Assembly: GCA_947172415.1 (NCBI GenBank)
Contig: OX359191.1
Location: forward strand, 3,286,001-3,350,000
From: Chondrosia reniformis
Lineage: Eukaryota; Porifera; Demospongiae; Chondrillida; Chondrillidae
Direction of reading: 5' to 3'
DNA length: 64,000 nucleotides
Notes under the pieces: model-generated
Told to the model about the DNA's origin: nothing
Database searches by the model: none
What the model saw: only the letters and a program-made list of their open reading frames with translations
Translations under genes and position numbers: made by a program
Shown here: positions 22,373 through 36,813 of the stretch, piece by piece
Layout: every line of letters starts with the position of its first letter
Numbering within the stretch: position 1 is the first letter of the stretch

Positions 22373-25300
22373 TATATGTACTATCTATAATTACTAGGTA
22401 TATGTTTATTTACTAGTTATATGTAGTTGGTGTATGTACTAGATATATATCCTAGTTTTTTGTCCTAGTTGTATGGACTAAGTGAATGTACTAATTGTGA
22501 ATACTAGTTGTATGAACTAGTTGTATGTATATACTAGTTGTATGTACTAGTTTCATGTACTGGTTATATATATGTACTAGTTAATAGTTGTGTGAACTAC
22601 TTGTACGATCTAATTGTCAATACTAGTTGTATGAACTAGTTGTTTGTATATAATTGTTGTATGAACTAGTTAAACGTACTAGCTTTATGTATATATTAGT
22701 TGTATGTACTAGTTTCTCGTTGCATGTACTAGTTTTATGTACTAGTTATATATACTATAAGGATGCACTATTCATATGTACTAGTTATATATTTATGTAC
22801 TAATTATATGTAGTAGGTGTTTACTAGTTATAGGTCCTAGTTTTATGGACTCGTTCTATGTACTAGTAGTTGTATGAACTACTTGTATGTACTATGTTTA
22901 TGTACTATTTATACGTACTAGTTATATTTTTATGTATTAGTTATATGTGGTAGATGTGTGTACTAGTTATATGTACTAATTGCAAGTACTAGTTGTATGT
23001 ACTAGTTGTATGGACTAGTACTAGGTATATTTACTAGTTGTAGATACTAGTTGTATGTACTAGTTGTATGTATATACTAGTTGTATGTACTAGCTATGTA
23101 CTGGTTGTATGTTCTAGTTGTATGTACTAGTTGTATGTACAAATGGTAGGTTCTTTTACTAGTTATACTAGGTGCTAGGAAGGTACTAGTTATATGTAGA
23201 AGATACTAGTTTTATGTACTACTTTTATGTACTAGTTGTATGTACTATTTATAATTACAAGATATGTGTATTTACTAGTTATATGTAGTAGGTGTATGTG
23301 CTAGTTGCATGTACTAGTTGTATGTAATAATTGTATGTACTAGTTGTATTCACTAGTTTTATGTACTAGTCTTAGTTATATTTAGTAGTTGTAGGTACTA
23401 GTTATGTACCTGTTGTATGTACTAGTTGTATGTATATACTAGTTATAAATAATAGCTATGCACTAGTTGTATATACAAGTTTAACGTTCTAGTATTATGT
23501 ATTCGTTCTATGAACCAGTTGTATGTACTAGTTTATAGTTGTATTGTACTTGTTGTATGTACTAGTTTATAGTTGTATGTACTTGTTGTATGTACTAATT
23601 GTATGTACTATGCGTATGTACTATTTTTAAGTGCCAGTTATATATGTATTTACTGGTTATATGTTTGTTTACTAGTTATATGTACTAGTTGTATGCACCA
23701 GCTGTATGTACTAGTTGTATGTACTATTCATAATAACTAGGTATATGTGTATTTACTAGTTAAATGTAGTAGATGTATGTACTAGATATATGTCCTAGTT
23801 GTTTGTCCTAGTTGTATGGACTAGTTGAATGTACTAGTTGTATGTACTAATTGTATGTGCTAGGTGTGTGTACTATTTGGTATGTACAAGTTGTATGTAC
23901 TATTTCTATGTACTAGTTATGTACCAGTTGTACGTAATAGTTGTATCTATATACTAGTTGTTAACATTAGCTATGTACTAGATGTATATTCAAGTTGTAT
24001 GTTCTATATAGTATTATGTACTCATTCTATGAACTAGTAGTATTTACTAGTTTCTAGTTGTAAGTACTAGTTATATGTACTAGTTGTATGTACTATGTGT
24101 ATGTACCAGTTGTTGATTCTTGTACTAGTTATACTATGTACTAGGTAGATATTATTTGTATGTACTAGATACTTGTTGCATGTACTAGTTGTATGAACTA
24201 GTTTTATGAACTAGTTGTGTGTACTCTTTATATGTACTAGTTATATGTACCAGTCATATGTACTAGTTCAATGTACTAGTTGTATGTACTCGTTCCTAGT
24301 TGTTAGTAGTAGTTGTATGTACTAGTTGTATGTACTAGTTCCAGTTATATGTACTAGTTATAGGTACTAGTTGTATGTACTAGTTGTATTTATTAGTTGC
24401 AAGTACGATTCGTTTGTCCTATTTATATTTACTATCTGTATGTACTATTTGTGTGCTAATTGTATGCAATAATTGTATGTACTAGTTGTAGGTTCTAGTA
24501 CTACTTAAACTAGGTACTAGGGAGGGACTATATAGTTATATGTACTAGAAACTACTTGTATGTACTTGTTATATAAAGTAGTTATATGACCTAGTTGTTA
24601 TACCAGTTGTATGTCCTAGTTGTATATACCAGTTGTTTGTCCTAGCTGATTGTACTATTTACTAGTTTCATGTACAAGTTTTGTGTAGTAGTTCAATGTA
24701 CTAGTTTTATGTTTTCGTTATTAATTGTATGTACTAGTTATAGGTACTAATTTTATCTACTAATTGTATGTACAAGTTGCATGTACTAGTTGCATGTAAA
24801 TGTTGTGCGTTCTAGTTCAATGTACTAGTTGTATGTACTCGTTACTAGTTGTTAGTAGTAGTTGTATGTACTAGTTTTATGTATTAGTTCCAGTTATATG
24901 TACTAGTTGTAGGTACTAGTTGTATTTATTAGTTGCAAGTACGATTCGTATGTCCTATTTCTATGTACTAGTTGAATGTACTAGTTGTATGTATTATTTG
25001 GATATACTAATTGAATGTACAAATTGTATATACTAGGTGTATGTAGTAGTTGTATGTTCTAATTTTTTGAACTAGTTCTATGTACTAATTGTATGTACTA
25101 GTTATGTACTAGTTATATGAATTAGTTTTAAGTCCTAGTTCTGGGCACCAGTTGTATGTACTAGTTTTATGTACAACTTTTATGTACTATTTGTATGTAC
25201 TATTTGTATGTACTAGTCGTATGAACTAGTAATATTAACTAGCTGTAGGTACTATTTGTGTGTACTACTTGTATGCACTAGTTGTATGTACTAGTTGTAT

Positions 25301-26972
25301 GTACTCAATACTATTTGTATGTACTAGTCGAATGTAGTAGTCATTTGTACTAGTTGAATGTATAAGTAGTGGGTAATTTTTGTATGTACTAATGTACTGG
25401 TTGTGTGTACTATTTGTATGTACCAGTTGTATGTATTAGATGTTTTAACTAGTTTTAAGTTCTAGTACAAGTTTTACTAGGTACTAGGAATGAACTAGTT
25501 CTAAGAACTACTTGTTTGTTTGTGTGAACTAGTTTTCTGTACTAGTTGTATGTACTATATTTATGTACTAATTATATGTGTAGGTGCTAGTCAAATGTAA
25601 TAGTTATATGTACTAGTTATATGTACTAGTTGCAAGTACTAGTCACATGTACTAGTAGTATATACTAATTGTTGGTTCTACTCCTAATTATACTAGGGAC
25701 TAGGGAGGTACTAGTTGTATATACTAGACACTAGTTTTATGTACTATTTATATGTACTAGTTATATGTACTAGTTGTATGTATATACTAGTTGTATATAC
25801 TAGCCCTGTACTAGTTGTTGGTTCTAGTTGTATGTACTAGATACTAGTTGTATGTACTAGTTGTACGTACTACGTGTATGTACCAGTTGTATTTACTATT
25901 TGCATTTACTATTTGTATGAACTATTTATATGTGTGTTTACTAGTTATATGTACTAATTGTATGCGCTAGCTATATATACTAATTGTATGTACTATTTAC
26001 ATTTACTAGGTATACGTGTATGTACCAGATATATATAGTAGGTGTATGTACTAGTTATATGTCATAGTTGTATGTACTAGTTGCATGTACTAGTTGTTTG
26101 TACTAGTTGAATGTACTAGTCGCATGTTCTAATTATATTTACTAGTTACTAATTTGATGAACTAGTGGTGCCTACGAATTTTATGTGCTGCTTGTATGTA
26201 CTAGTTGTATGTACTAGTTGTATGTATATACCAGTTGTATGTACTAGTTAAATATAGTAGGTGTGTGAACTTGTTATATGTACTAGTTGTATATATGTGC
26301 TGCTTGTATGTACACGTTCTGTGTACTAGTTTTATGTTTATACTAGTTGAATGTACTAGCTTTGAAATAGTTGTATGTTCTACTTGTATGTACTAGATAC
26401 TAGTTGCATGTACTATTTGCATGTACTAGTTGTACGTACTAGTTGTACGTTCTAGTATTATGTACTCGTTCTATGAACCAGTTATATGTACTAGTTTATA
26501 GTTGTATGTATTAGTTGTATGTAGTTATTGTATGAACTATATGTATTTACTATTTATATGTGCCAGTTATATGTGTATTTACTGGTTATATGTTTGTGTA
26601 CTACTTATATGTACTAGTTGTATGCACTAGCTGTATGTACTAGTTAAATGTACTATTTATATTTTCTAGGTATATGTGTATGTACTCGTTCTATGAATTA
26701 GTTGTATGTACTAGTTTCTAGTTGTATATACTAGTTGTATGTAGTTTTTGTATGTACTAGTACTATGTACTGGTACTAGTTATAATTACTAGATGTAGGT
26801 ACTGGTTGTATGTAGTAGTTGGATGTAGTAGTTGTATGTACTAATTGTTTGTGCTAGTTGAATGTACCAGTTGTATGTATATACTAATTGTAAGTACTAG
26901 CTATGTTCTAGTTGTATGTATATACTAGTTTGTTGTTTATGTAGTAGTTGTATATGCTAGTTTTATGTACTC
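22373..26972 (-). repeat. 13-bp satellite, orientation B (arm 2)
   Basis: Degenerate satellite. A longer phrase (ACTCGTT-CTAGTTGTTAGTAG ... GCAAGTACGATTCGT) occurs at about 24286-24420 and again at about 24836-24960, and its inverted partners lie at about 38820 and 39360 in arm 3. Open frames such as 26205-26396 are translations of the repeat. No gene. Confidence 0.9.
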
Positions 26973-26980
26973 ACACTATG

Positions 26981-27071
26981 AAAAATCTAGGATACCATTT
27001 TCCTACGTGCTATATGCCTATTCTGTAAAAAGAGCCTATAGGGGAACTAAACCTAAAGAGAGCTTTTGGTT
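26981..27071. mobile_element. 91-bp insertion with 8-bp target duplication (arm 2)
   Basis: Unique 91 bp flanked by ACACTATG on both sides (26973-26980 and 27072-27079). A related satellite stretch at 6633-6650 (ACTCATACTATGTACAAG) shows the site without it. There are no obvious TIRs: the ends are AAAAATCTAGG and CTTTTGGTT. An 8-bp duplication would fit hAT-type or related transposition of a tiny internally deleted element, but no family can be named. Confidence 0.8.
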
Positions 27072-27079
27072 ACACTATG

Positions 27080-29640
27080 TACAAGTTGTATGTACTAGTT
27101 ATGTACCAGTTGAACGTACTAGTTGTACGTATATACTAGTTGTATGTACGTTTTGTATGTACTTGTTGGTTGTACTAGGTGTATGTGCTATTTTTAAATA
27201 CTAGTTATATGTGTATGTACTGGTTATATGTAGTAGTTGTATGTAACAGTTGTATGTACAAGTTGCCTTTACTACGTGTATCCGCTAGCTGTATGTACTA
27301 GTTGTAGGTTCTAGTACTAGTTATATTAGGTACTAAGTAGGCATTAGTTGTATGTACTAGTTGTTAGGACTATTTTAACATATTAGATGTATGTACTAGT
27401 TCTATGTACTAGTACTAGTAATATTAACTAGTTGTAGGTACTGGTTGTATGTAGTAGTTGGATGTAGTAGTTGTATGTACTAATTGAATGTATTAGTTGT
27501 TTGCACTAGTTGTATGTATATTCTAGTTGTATGTAGGCGCTATGTACTAGTTGTATGTACTAGTTTCCTCTTTATGTAGTAGTTGTATATACTAGTTGAA
27601 TGTTCTAGCTGTATATAGTAGTTGCATGAACTCGATACTATTTGTATGTTCCAATCAAATGTAGTATTTATATGTACTGTTGTATAGTTGTAGAAGTTAT
27701 ACTAGGAACTAGGAAGGAACTTGTTCTATATGCTACTTGTTTGTTTGTTTGAACTAGTTTTTGTACTAATTGTATATACTAGTTGTATGTACTAATTGTG
27801 TGTACTAGTTGTAGGTTGAAGTCCTAGATACTAATTGTATGTACTAGTTGTATGTACCAGTTGTGTGTAATTGTACTAGTTGTATGTACTATTTATATTT
27901 TTATGTACTAGGTATATGTACTACTTGTACGTACTAGCTGTATGTGCTGGTTGTATGTACTAATTCTATCTACTAGTTGTATGTACTAATACTAGTTATA
28001 TTTACTAGTTCTAGGTGCTAGTTGTATGTACAAGTTGTATGTGGTAGTTGTATGTACTAATTGTATGTACTAGTTGGATGTACTAGTTGTATGTACTAGT
28101 TGTACGAACTAGATATGAACCAGTTGTAAGTACAAGATGTATGCACTAGTTGTTTGTACTAGCTATATATTAGGTTTATGAATTTGTTGTATATACTAGT
28201 TGTGTGAACTAGTTGTACATACTAATATTATGTACTAGTTGAATGTACTCTTTGTATGTATATACCAGTTTTATGTACTAGTTAAATGTACTAGTGTTAT
28301 ATATATACTAGTTGTATGGACTAGTTGTATGGACTAATTTCTTGTTGTATGTACTAGTTGTATGTACTATTTATATTTACTAGGTATATTTGTATGACCT
28401 AGTTGTATCTAGTAGGTGTATGTACTAGTTATATATCCTAGTTGTTTGTACTCGTTGTATGTTCACGTTGAATGTACTATTTGTATGTACCTTTTGTTTG
28501 AACTATTTATAAGTACCAGTTTAATGTATGTTGTAGTTATATGTTTGTGAACCAGTTATATATACTAGTTGTATGCACTAGCTGTATGTACTAGTTGTAT
28601 GTACTATTTATAATTACAAGGTATATGTGTATTTACTAGTTATATGTAGTTGGTGTATGTACTAGTTATATATACTAGTTGTTTGTCCTAGTTGTATGTA
28701 CTAGTTGAATGTACTAGTTATATGTACTAGTTGTATGGACTAGTTATATGTACTCAATACTATTAGTATGTACTAATCGAATATAGTAGTAATTTGTACT
28801 AGTTGAATGTATAAGTAGTGTGTAATTGTTGTATGTACTAATTAAATGAATGAACTAGTTCTATGAGCTCCTTGTTTGTTTGTGTGAACTAGTTTTCTGC
28901 ACTAGTTTCATGTACTATATTTATGTGTTAATTATATGTGTATGTACTAGTCATATGTAATAGTTATATGTACTAGTTATATGTACTAGTTGTATGTGCT
29001 AGTTGTATGTACTTGTGGTATATACTAGTTGTAGGTTCTAGTCCTAATTATACTAGGTACTAGGGAGGTACTAGTTGTATATACTAGACACTAGTTGTAT
29101 GTACTACTTGTATGTACTAGTTGTATGTACTAGTCGCATGTAAAAGTTATATGTACTAGTTACTAGTTGTATGAACTAGGTGTACCTATTAATTTTATGT
29201 ACTAGTTGGATGAACTAGTTGTATGTATATACCAGTTGTATATACTAGTTAAATGTACTAATTTTATATATATACTAGTTGTATGTATTAGTTTCCAGTT
29301 GTATTTACTAGTTTTATGTACTAGTTGTATGTACTATGTGGATTCACTATTTATTTGAACTAGTTATATTTTTATGCATTAGTTATATGTAATAGGTGTG
29401 TGTACTAGTTATATGTACTAGTTGTATGCGTTAGCTGTATGTACTAATTGTATGTACTATTTACATTTACTAGGTATACGTGTATGTACTAGATATATGT
29501 AGTAGGTGTATGTACTAGTTATGTGTCCTAGTTGTTTGTACTAGTTGTATGTTCTAGTTGTATGTTCTAGTTGGATATACTATTTGTGTGAACTGTTATG
29601 ATGTACTAGTGGTATGTACTAATTGCATGTCCTAGTTGTA
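27080..29640 (-). repeat. 13-bp satellite, orientation B (arm 2)
   Basis: Degenerate satellite with landmark phrases near 27310, 27690 and 29040. No gene. Confidence 0.9.
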
Positions 29641-31722
29641 TGCACTAGTTTTATGAACTAGTTCTTTTTATATTTACAAATTTTAGGTACTAGTTAAATG
29701 TAGCAGATGTATGTACTATTTTTATCTACTGTTTATTTATATGTGCTATGTGTATGTACAATATAAAAGTACCAGTTATATGAATGTAGTGGTTATATGT
29801 TTGTGAACTAGTTATATATACTAGTTGTATGCACTAGCTGTATGTACTAGTTGTATGTATTATTTATAATTATAAGGTATATGTGTATTTACTAGTTATA
29901 TGTAGTTGGTGTATGTACTAGTTATATATCCTAATTGTTTGTCCTAGTTGTATGTACTAGTTGAATGTACTAGTTATATGTACTAGTTACTAGTTGTATG
30001 AACTAGTTGTACGTACTAATTGTAAATACTAGTTGTATGAACTAGTTGTATGTACTAGTTTTATGAAGTAGTTGTATGTACTAGTTGTATGTACTAGTTG
30101 TATGTACTGGTTATATGTACTAGTTAATGGTTGTGTGAACTAGTTGTACGACCTAATTGTAAATAGTATGTACTAGTTGTAAGTACTATTCATAATTACT
30201 ATGTATATGTGTATTTACTAGTTATATGTAGTAGATGTATGTACTAGTTATATTTCCTAGTTGTTTGTCCTAGTTATATGGACTAGTTGAATGTACTAGT
30301 TGTATGTACTAATTGAATGGGCTAGGTGATTGTACTATTGGGTATGTACTAGTTGTATGTACTATTTCTATGTACTAGTTATGTACCAGTTGTACTTAAT
30401 AGTTGTATGTATATTCTAGTTGTTAATATTAGCTATGTACTAGATGTATATTCAAGCTGTATGTTCTATATAGTATTTTGTACTCGTTCTATGAACTAGG
30501 AGTATTTACTAGTTTCTAGTTGTATGTACTAGTTGTAAGTACTAGTTGTATGTACTAGTTGTTAGTACTAGTTGTATGTACTATGTGTATGTACCAGTTG
30601 TTAATCCTTGTGCTAGTTATACTATGTACTAGGTAGGTTCTTTTTGTATGTACTAGATACTTGTTGTATGTGCTAGTTGTATGCACTAGTTTTATGAACT
30701 AGTTCTTTTTATATTTACAAATTTTAGGTACTAGTTAAATGTAGCAGATGTATGTACTATTTTTATCTACTGTTTATTTATATGTGCTATGTGTATGTAC
30801 AATATAAAAGTACCAGTTATATGAATGTAGTGGTTATATGTTTGTGAACTAGTTATATATACTAGTTGTATGCACTAGCTGTATGTACTAGTTGTATGTA
30901 TTATTTATAATTATAAGGTATATGTGTATTTACTAGTTATATGTAGTTGGTGTATGTACTAGTTATATATCCTAATTGTTTGTCCTAGTTGTATGTACTA
31001 GTTGAATGTACTAGTTATATGTACTAGTTACTAGTTGTATGAACTAGTTGTACGTACTAATTGTAAATACTAGTTGTATGAACTAGTTGTATGTACTAGT
31101 TTTATGAAGTAGTTGTATGTACTAGTTGTATGTACTAGTTGTATGTACTGGTTATATGTACTAGTTAATGGTTGTGTGAACTAGTTGTACGACCTAATTG
31201 TAAATAGTATGTACTAGTTGTAAGTACTATTCATAATTACTATGTATATGTGTATTTACTAGTTATATGTAGTAGATGTATGTACTAGTTATATTTCCTA
31301 GTTGTTTGTCCTAGTTATATGGACTAGTTGAATGTACTAGTTGTATGTACTAATTGAATGGGCTAGGTGATTGTACTATTGGGTATGTACTAGTTGTATG
31401 TACTATTTCTATGTACTAGTTATGTACCAGTTGTACTTAATAGTTGTATGTATATTCTAGTTGTTAATATTAGCTATGTACTAGATGTATATTCAAGCTG
31501 TATGTTCTATATAGTATTTTGTACTCGTTCTATGAACTAGGAGTATTTACTAGTTTCTAGTTGTATGTACTAGTTGTAAGTACTAGTTGTATGTACTAGT
31601 TGTTAGTACTAGTTGTATGTACTATGTGTATGTACCAGTTGTTAATCCTTGTGCTAGTTATACTATGTACTAGGTAGGTTCTTTTTGTATGTACTAGATA
31701 CTTGTTGTATGTGCTAGTTGTA
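29641..31722 (-). repeat. Direct tandem duplication, 1,041-bp unit, apparently identical copies
   Basis: Copies 29641-30681 and 30682-31722. Both begin TGCACTAGTTTTATGAAC, and the offset is constant at 1,041 at the points checked, with no difference seen in the compared lines. The surrounding satellite differs every few units between copies, so this identity stands out. The inner arm of arm 3 shows no duplicate. Confidence 0.88.
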
Positions 31723-32599
31723 TGAACTAGTTTTATGAACTAGTTGTATGTACTGTTTATATGTACTAGTTATATGTACCAGTTATATGTACCAGTTATA
31801 CGTACTAGTAGTATGTACTAGTTATAATTACTAGCTTTATGTACTATTTGTGTGTACTAATTGTATGCACTTATTGTATGTACTAGTTGTAGGTTCTAGT
31901 ACTGGTTAAACTAGGTACTAGGTAGGTTCTTTATAGTTATATGTACTAGAAACTACTTGTATGTACTTGTTATATAAAGTTGTTATATGACCTAGTTGTA
32001 TATACCAGTTGTATGACCTAGTTGTTTGTACCAGTTGTATGTCCTAGCTGATTGTACTATTTACTAGTTTTATGTACAAGTTGTGCGTAATAGTTCAATG
32101 TTTTGGTTGTATGTTTTCATTCCAATTTGTATGTACTAGTTATATGTACTAATTTTATCAACTCATTGTATGTACAAGTTGCATGTACTAGCTGCAAGTA
32201 CATGTTGTGTGTTCTAGTTCAATGTACTAGTTGTATGTACTCGTTAATAGTTGTTAGTAGTAGTTGTATATTCTAATTTTATGTTCTACTTCCAGTTATA
32301 TGTACTAGTTGTATATATTAGTTGCAAGTACGATTCGTATGTCCAATTTGCATGTACTAGTTGTATGTACTAGTTAATGGTTGTATAGTCTAGTTGTATG
32401 TACTAGTTGTGTGCACTAGTTTAAAGTACTAGTTGTATGTACTATGTGCAGGTTACAGTTGTTGATTCTTGTACTAGTTATACTATGTACTAGGTCGGTT
32501 CTAGTTGTATGTACTAAATACTTGTTGCATGTACTAGTTGTATCAACTAGTTTTATGAACTAGTTGTATGTACTCTTTATATGTACTAGGTATATGTAC
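31723..32599 (-). repeat. Satellite at the palindrome centre, including the 495-bp spacer
   Basis: 31723-32104 is the innermost part of the left arm. 32105-32599 is the spacer, orientation B satellite that is not mirrored across the axis. The right arm starts at 32600 with AAAACATTGAACGATTACGC. No gene. Confidence 0.85.
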
Positions 32600-35500
32600 A
32601 AAACATTGAACGATTACGCACAACTTGTACATAAAACTAGTAAATAGTACAATCAGCTAGGACATACAACTGGTACAAACAACTAGGTCATACAACTGGT
32701 ATATACAACTAGGTCATATAACAACTTTATATAACAAGTACATACAAGTAGTTTCTAGTACATATAACTATAAAGAACCTACCTAGTACCTAGTTTAACC
32801 AGTACTAGAACCTACAACTAGTACATACAACAAGTGCATACAATTAGTACACACAAATAGTACATAAAGCTAGTAATTATAACTAGTACATACTACTAGT
32901 ACATATAACTGGTACATATAACTGGTACATATAACTAGTACATATAAACAGTACATACAACTAGTTCATAAAACTAGTTCATACAACTAGCACATACAAC
33001 AAGTATCTAGTACATACAAAAAGAACCTACCTAGTACATAGTATAACTAGCACAAGGATCAACAACTGGTACATACACATAGTACATACAACTAGTACTA
33101 ACAACTAGTACTAACAACTAGTACATACAACTAGAAACTAGTAAATACTAGTAATAAGTTCATAGAACGAGTACAAAATTCTATATAGAACATACAGCTT
33201 GAATATACATCTAGTACATAGCTAATATTAACAACTAGAATATACATACAACTATTAAGTACAACTGGTACATAACTAGTACATATAACCAGTACATACA
33301 ACCAGTACATACAACTACTTCATAAAACTAGTACATACAACTAGTTCATACAACTAGTATTTACAATTAGTACGTACAACTAGTTCATACAACTAGTAAC
33401 TAGTACATATAACTAGTACATTCAACTAGTACATACAACTAGGACAAACAACTAGGATATATAACTAGTACATACACCAACTACATATAACTAGTAAATA
33501 CACATATACCTTATAATTATAAATAATACATACAACTAGTACATACAGCTAGTGCATACAACTAGTATATATAACTAGTTCACAAACATATAACCACTAC
33601 ATTCATATAACTGGTACTTTTATATTGTACATACACATAGCACATATAAATAAACAGTAGATAAAAATAGTACATACATCTGCTACATTTAACTAGTACC
33701 TAAAATTTGTAAATATAAAAAGAACTAGTTCATAAAACTAGTGCATACAACTAGGACATGCAATTAGTACATACCACTAGTACATCATAACAGTTCACAC
33801 AAATAGTGTATCCAACTAGAACATACAACTAGAACATACAACTAGTACAAACAACTAGGACACATAACTAGTACATACACCTACTACATATATCTAGTAC
33901 ATACACGTATACCTAGTAAATGTAAATAGTACATACAATTAGTACATACAGCTAACGCATACAACTAGTACATATAACTAGTACACACACATATAAATAG
34001 AACATACAAATAGTAAATACAACTAGTACATACAACTAGTACCTACAACTAGTACATTCAACTAGTATCTAGTATATACAACTAGAACATACAACTAGTA
34101 CATAGCTAGTAATAACAACTAGTAATTACAACTAGAACATACAACTAGTACATAGCTAGTAATGACAACTAGTATATACATACAACTAGTACACAGAACT
34201 TGTACATACAATTAGCACATGCAACTCCTTCATACAACTAATACATACAACTAGTACCTAAAACTAGTAAATATAGCTAGTTCTAGTACATATAACTAGT
34301 ACACACACCTATTACATATAACTAATGCATTAAAATATAACTAGTTCAAATAAATAGTGAATCCACATAGTACATACAACTAGTACATAAAACTAGTAAA
34401 TAGAACTGGAAACTAATACATACAACTAGTATATATATAAAATTAGTACATTTAACTAGTATATACAACTGGTATATACATACAACTAGTTCATCCAACT
34501 AGTACATAAAATTAATAGGTACACCTAGTTCATACAACTAGTAACTAGTACATATAACTTTTACATGCGACTAGTACATACAACTAGTACATACAAGTAG
34601 TACATACAACTAGTGTCTAGTATATACAACTAGTACCTCCCTAGTACCTAGTATAATTAGGACTAGAACCTACAACTAGTATATACCACAAGTACATACA
34701 ACTAGCACATACAACTAGTACATATAACTAGTACATATAACTATTACATATGACTAGTACATACACATATAATTAACACATAAATATAGTACATGCAACT
34801 ATTGCAGAAAACTAGTTCACACAAACAAACAAGGAGCTCACAGAACTAGTTCATTCATTTAATTAGTACATACAACAATTACACACTACTTATACATTCA
34901 ACTAGTACAAATTACTACTATATTCGATTAGTACATACTAATAGTATTGAGTACATACAACTAGTCCATACAACTAGTACATATAACTAGTACATTCAAC
35001 TAGTACATACAACTAGGACAAACAACTAGTATATATAACTAGTGCATACACCAACTACATATAACTAGTAAATACACATATACCTTGTAATTATAAATAT
35101 AACATACAACTAGTACATACAGCTAGTGCATACAACTAGTATATATAACTGGTTCACAAACATATAACTACAACATACATTAAACTGGTACTTATAAATA
35201 GTTCAAACAAAAGGTACATACAAATAGTACATTCAACGTGAACATACAACGAGTACAAACAACTAGGATATATAACTAGTACATACACCTACTAGATACA
35301 ACTAGGTCATACAAATATACCTAGTAAATATAAATAGTACATACAACTAGTACATACAACAAGAAATTAGTCCATACAACTAGTCCATACAACTAGTATA
35401 TATATAAAACTAGTACATTTAACTAGTATATATATAACACTAGTACATTTAACTAGTACATAAAACTGGTATATACATACAAAGAGTACATTCAACTAGT

Positions 35501-36706
35501 ACATAATATTAGTATGTACAACTAGTACACACAACTAGTACATACAACAAATTCATAAACCTAATATATAGCTAGTACAAACAACTAGTGCATACATCTT
35601 GTACTTACAACTGGTTCATATCTAGTTCGTACAACTAGTACATACAACTAGTACATCCAACTAGTACATACAATTAGTACATACAACTACCACATACAAC
35701 TTGTACATACAACTAGCACCTAGAACTAGTAAATATAACTAGTATTAGTACATACAACTAGTAGATAGAATTAGTACATACAACCAGCACATACAGCTAG
35801 TACGTACAAGTAGTACATATACCTAGTACATAAACATATAAATAGTACATACAACTAGTACAATTACACACAACTGGTACATACAACTAGTACATACAAT
35901 TAGTATCTAGGACTTCAACCTACAACTAGTATATACAACTAGTATATACAATTAGTACAAAAACGAGTTCAAACAAACAAACAAGTAGCATATAGAACAA
36001 GTTCCTTCCTAGTTCCTAGTATAACTTCTACAACTAGTTCAAAAAACTAGTACATACAACTAGTACATATAAATACTACATTTGATTGGTACATACAAAT
36101 AGTATCGAGTACATACAACTAATACATACAACTAGTACATATAAATACTACATTTGATTGGAACATACAAATAGTATCGAGTTCATACAACTACTATATA
36201 CAGCTAGAACATTCAACTAGTATATACAACTACTACATAAAGAGGAAACTAGTACATACAACTACTATATAGCGCCTACATACAACTAGAATATACATAC
36301 AACTAGTGCAAACAACTACTACATCCAACTACTACATACAACCAGTACCTACAACTAGTTAATATTACTAGTACTAGTACATAGAACTAGTACATACATC
36401 TAATATGTTAAAATAGTCCTAACAACTAGTACATACAACTAATGCCTACTTAGTACCTAATATAACTAGTACTAGAACCTACAACTAGTACATACAGCTA
36501 GCGGATACACGTAGTAAAGGCAACTTGTACATACAACTGTTACATACAACTACTACATATAACCAGTACATACACATATAACTAGTATTTAAAAATAGCA
36601 CATACACCTAGTACAACCAACAAGTACATACAAAACGTACATACAACTAGTATATACGTACAACTAGTACGTTCAACTGGTACATAACTAGTACATACAA
36701 CTTGTA
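32600..36706 (+). repeat. 13-bp satellite, orientation A (arm 3, inner)
   Basis: Mirror of 27080-32104. The first 215 bp match the inner left arm almost base for base in reverse (for example CAATCAGCTAGGACATACAAC). No gene. Confidence 0.9.
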
Positions 36707-36714
36707 CATAGTGT

Positions 36715-36805
36715 AACCAAAAGCTCTCTTTAGGTTTAGTTCCCCTATAGGCTCTTTTTACAGAATAGGCATATAGCACGTAGGAAAATGGTATCCTAGA
36801 TTTTT
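36715..36805. mobile_element. 91-bp insertion with 8-bp target duplication (arm 3)
   Basis: Reverse complement of the insertion at 26981-27071, flanked by CATAGTGT at 36707-36714 and 36806-36813. The shared site and target duplication show one insertion event before the arms were duplicated. Confidence 0.82.
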
Positions 36806-36813
36806 CATAGTGT

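Noticed and set aside
26205..27204. Open frames rich in Tyr, Val, Leu and Cys (26205-26396, 26965-27204 and partners 37390-37581, 36582-36821; also 53645-53827)
   Set aside because: They are direct translations of the TGTATGTACTAGT satellite where a TAG happens to be mutated; the second pair runs across the 91-bp insertion. No start context, domain or frame conservation supports coding.
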